From NCBI GenBank assembly GCA_008360955.1, contig LUCM01010405.1, positions 124,001 through 188,000 of the forward strand: a DNA stretch of 64,000 bases, written 5' to 3'. The notes beneath the pieces were generated by a model. The model had not been told where the DNA came from. It ran no database searches and saw only the letters and a list, made by a program, of their open reading frames with translations. Each line of letters opens with the position of its first letter. Within the stretch, counting starts at the first letter, position 1. The stretch is from Fasciolopsis buskii. Taxonomy: Eukaryota; Platyhelminthes; Trematoda; Plagiorchiida; Fasciolidae. Of this stretch, positions 62,851-64,000 are shown in pieces. Position numbers and translations under genes: made by a program.

Positions 62851-64000
62851 TCAGTGTCGATAAAACGCAACATCATATGGAGTTCTTCCAACCGTTGAGA
62901 GCTTGCTCTTAGACTGGTCTGAGGCGTTCGGTTCAAAATTGTTCGTCCCGGTTTCGCTTTTCAGTTCGGGACCGGTGGAACTATACTGCTGCTGATTCGT
63001 AATACGGATGAAACAGCTGTACATGGTTTCTTAATAATAATTTCGGCTTCGGTATCAAATAACGGGTAATTTCATTGAAACATAACCTACTGCTAGCATA
63101 CCTGGTAACTAGAACGTTGACGAAATCACGAAAAGTACCAACAGTCATCAACACAACATTCTCAATGGACAGGGCACGCAACAAATCGTTTGTTCGATAC
63201 ACGCCTTAGGTCATCCGGCTTGAATATTCATTAATTTTGCTTGTTTAAAATTTTTGCGGTTAAGTCCGTTGGAAAAATTGACCTGATGCTATCATTTCGT
63301 GCTGATTGCTTACTTCAACATATCCTTATTTCCGTCCGCACTTTCTTCTTCAGCCCTCTGGTGTACCTAGTTTGTTGTATGCTTTTTTCAGTTTAATACT
63401 GTTTTGTGTTCACTGAACACTTGCAAGAACAACGGGAGATCTCTCGGCATGGTTGGGGTGAGCTGGCGTTCACCAGCACAATCCGTTTATTCCGTCCTTT
63501 CAAGCGGTAGGAATGATGTAGCGAACATTTTTATCACCAGACGTTTCCGGTTTCACGGTATTTTTACCGGTATTGTTCCAGGGTTACGTTTTCGTACCTT
63601 GGATGATCAACAACTTCACCTCATCACTACATGGTAACATTTGCACATTTCGACGGAAAAACTGTCCGTCCAATAGTGACCGGATCTGACGCGCGCATTG
63701 GCTGGCCAGAGTGTCTCTGGGGGTCTTTTGGATTATTTCATTTAACAGAAGAGACTTCATCTCTCGACAAGCTTCAATATCGGGTGCTAAAAGAACCGCA
63801 GAGCGAAGAACAGTTTTCAAAAGGCTCAACGATTTATCTGAATGGTTTTCTGACTGTATTAATTCTTGCAGTGCTTTGTACAAATTGCGCGCCACTGGTG
63901 GATCGTTAAACGAGGAACCATTTCGGATCAGTGTTCGAATCAGATCAGACGCGAAAAACAAATCTTCCTCGGTTTGAAATCCTTTACCTATTACGAGATG
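62851..64000 (-). CDS. Partial gene on the - strand, three exons, function unknown (runs off the right edge)
   Basis: Exon one (64,000-63,598, open to the edge) encodes GFQTEEDLFFASDLIRTLIR, ARNLYKALQELIQ, a Leu-rich stretch (SLSLLKTVLRSAVLLAPD), LLLNEIIQKTPRDTLASQ and SDEVKLLIIQ, ending phase 1 at CAAG/GTACGA. Exon two (63,204-63,102) starts in the matching phase: VYRTNDLLRALSIENVVLM then TVGTFRDFVNVLVT, ending CCAG/GTATGC in phase 2. Exon three starts at 62,956 (CTGAAAAG acceptor); in phase it reads ETGTNNFEPNASDQSKSK to a TGA at 62,851. A longer open frame through the same DNA (to 62,733; FIDTDFHSVPLTMFRPGF) would need another phase. The protein looks all-helical (HEAT/ARM-like feel), unidentified. 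It converges on the + strand gene ending at 62,383. Confidence 0.65.

Noticed and set aside
1..64000. CRISPR array, operons, Shine-Dalgarno sites or rRNA
   Set aside because: No regularly spaced repeats, no bacterial coding density and no rRNA signature; the window is eukaryotic.

Overview
This window reads as a repeat-rich flatworm (trematode) nuclear genome segment. The case rests on four things: small exons with GT..AG borders and some very short introns (about 50-64 nt) next to multi-kb ones, no bacterial-style coding density, moderate GC, and a mobile-element load of RTE, CR1-like, BEL/Pao and Penelope-like elements plus tRNA-derived SINEs. An opisthorchiid liver fluke (Clonorchis/Opisthorchis type) is my best guess, not a demonstrated identity.

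Layout. 1-9.4 kb: no gene recognised, one dispersed repeat pair and a perfect 20-bp palindrome. 9.4-20.1 kb: a graveyard of broken retroelements (RTE fragment, BEL/Pao protease-RT, CR1 pieces, then two inverted copies of a CR1-RTE composite around a 2.9 kb spacer). The left arm holds the only ambiguous base (N at 14,889), exactly where about 483 bp present in the right arm is missing. 21.1-22.2 kb: another RTE deletion derivative and a promoter-like repeat. 23.8-24.5 kb: the 3' end of an unrecognised membrane-protein gene. 28.9-30.8 kb: an RTE copy with its endonuclease fused to its RT.

The main gene is on the + strand from at least 32.9 to 47.7 kb: a split telomerase reverse transcriptase (TERT). 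Successive exons carry RT motif A, a probable IFD region, motif B', motif C (YLDD), motif D and motif E, and intron phases agree at every junction from A to E. Its introns are loaded with RTE copies, SINEs and, in one intron, a 239-bp cassette encoding a full-consensus type I hammerhead ribozyme. Upstream TERT exons (TRBD and T motif) are only tentatively placed at 27.9-31 kb.

47.7-64 kb: further repeats and parts of two or three unrecognised genes. A + strand gene ends at 62,383 with an AATAAA just beyond. One of its introns holds a 5'-truncated Penelope-like element with a GIY-YIG endonuclease, set in (TA)n tracts beside a second, core-mutated hammerhead. A convergent - strand gene enters from the right edge.

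The most notable signal is the hammerhead/Penelope family, seen as one intact motif, one core mutant and one relic. One copy lies inside an intron of TERT, whose RT is phylogenetically close to that of Penelope-like elements. The second is the set of RTE copies that share the same inactivating lesions yet end at different abrupt breakpoints. No exon chain or ribozyme activity has been confirmed outside this reading of the sequence.
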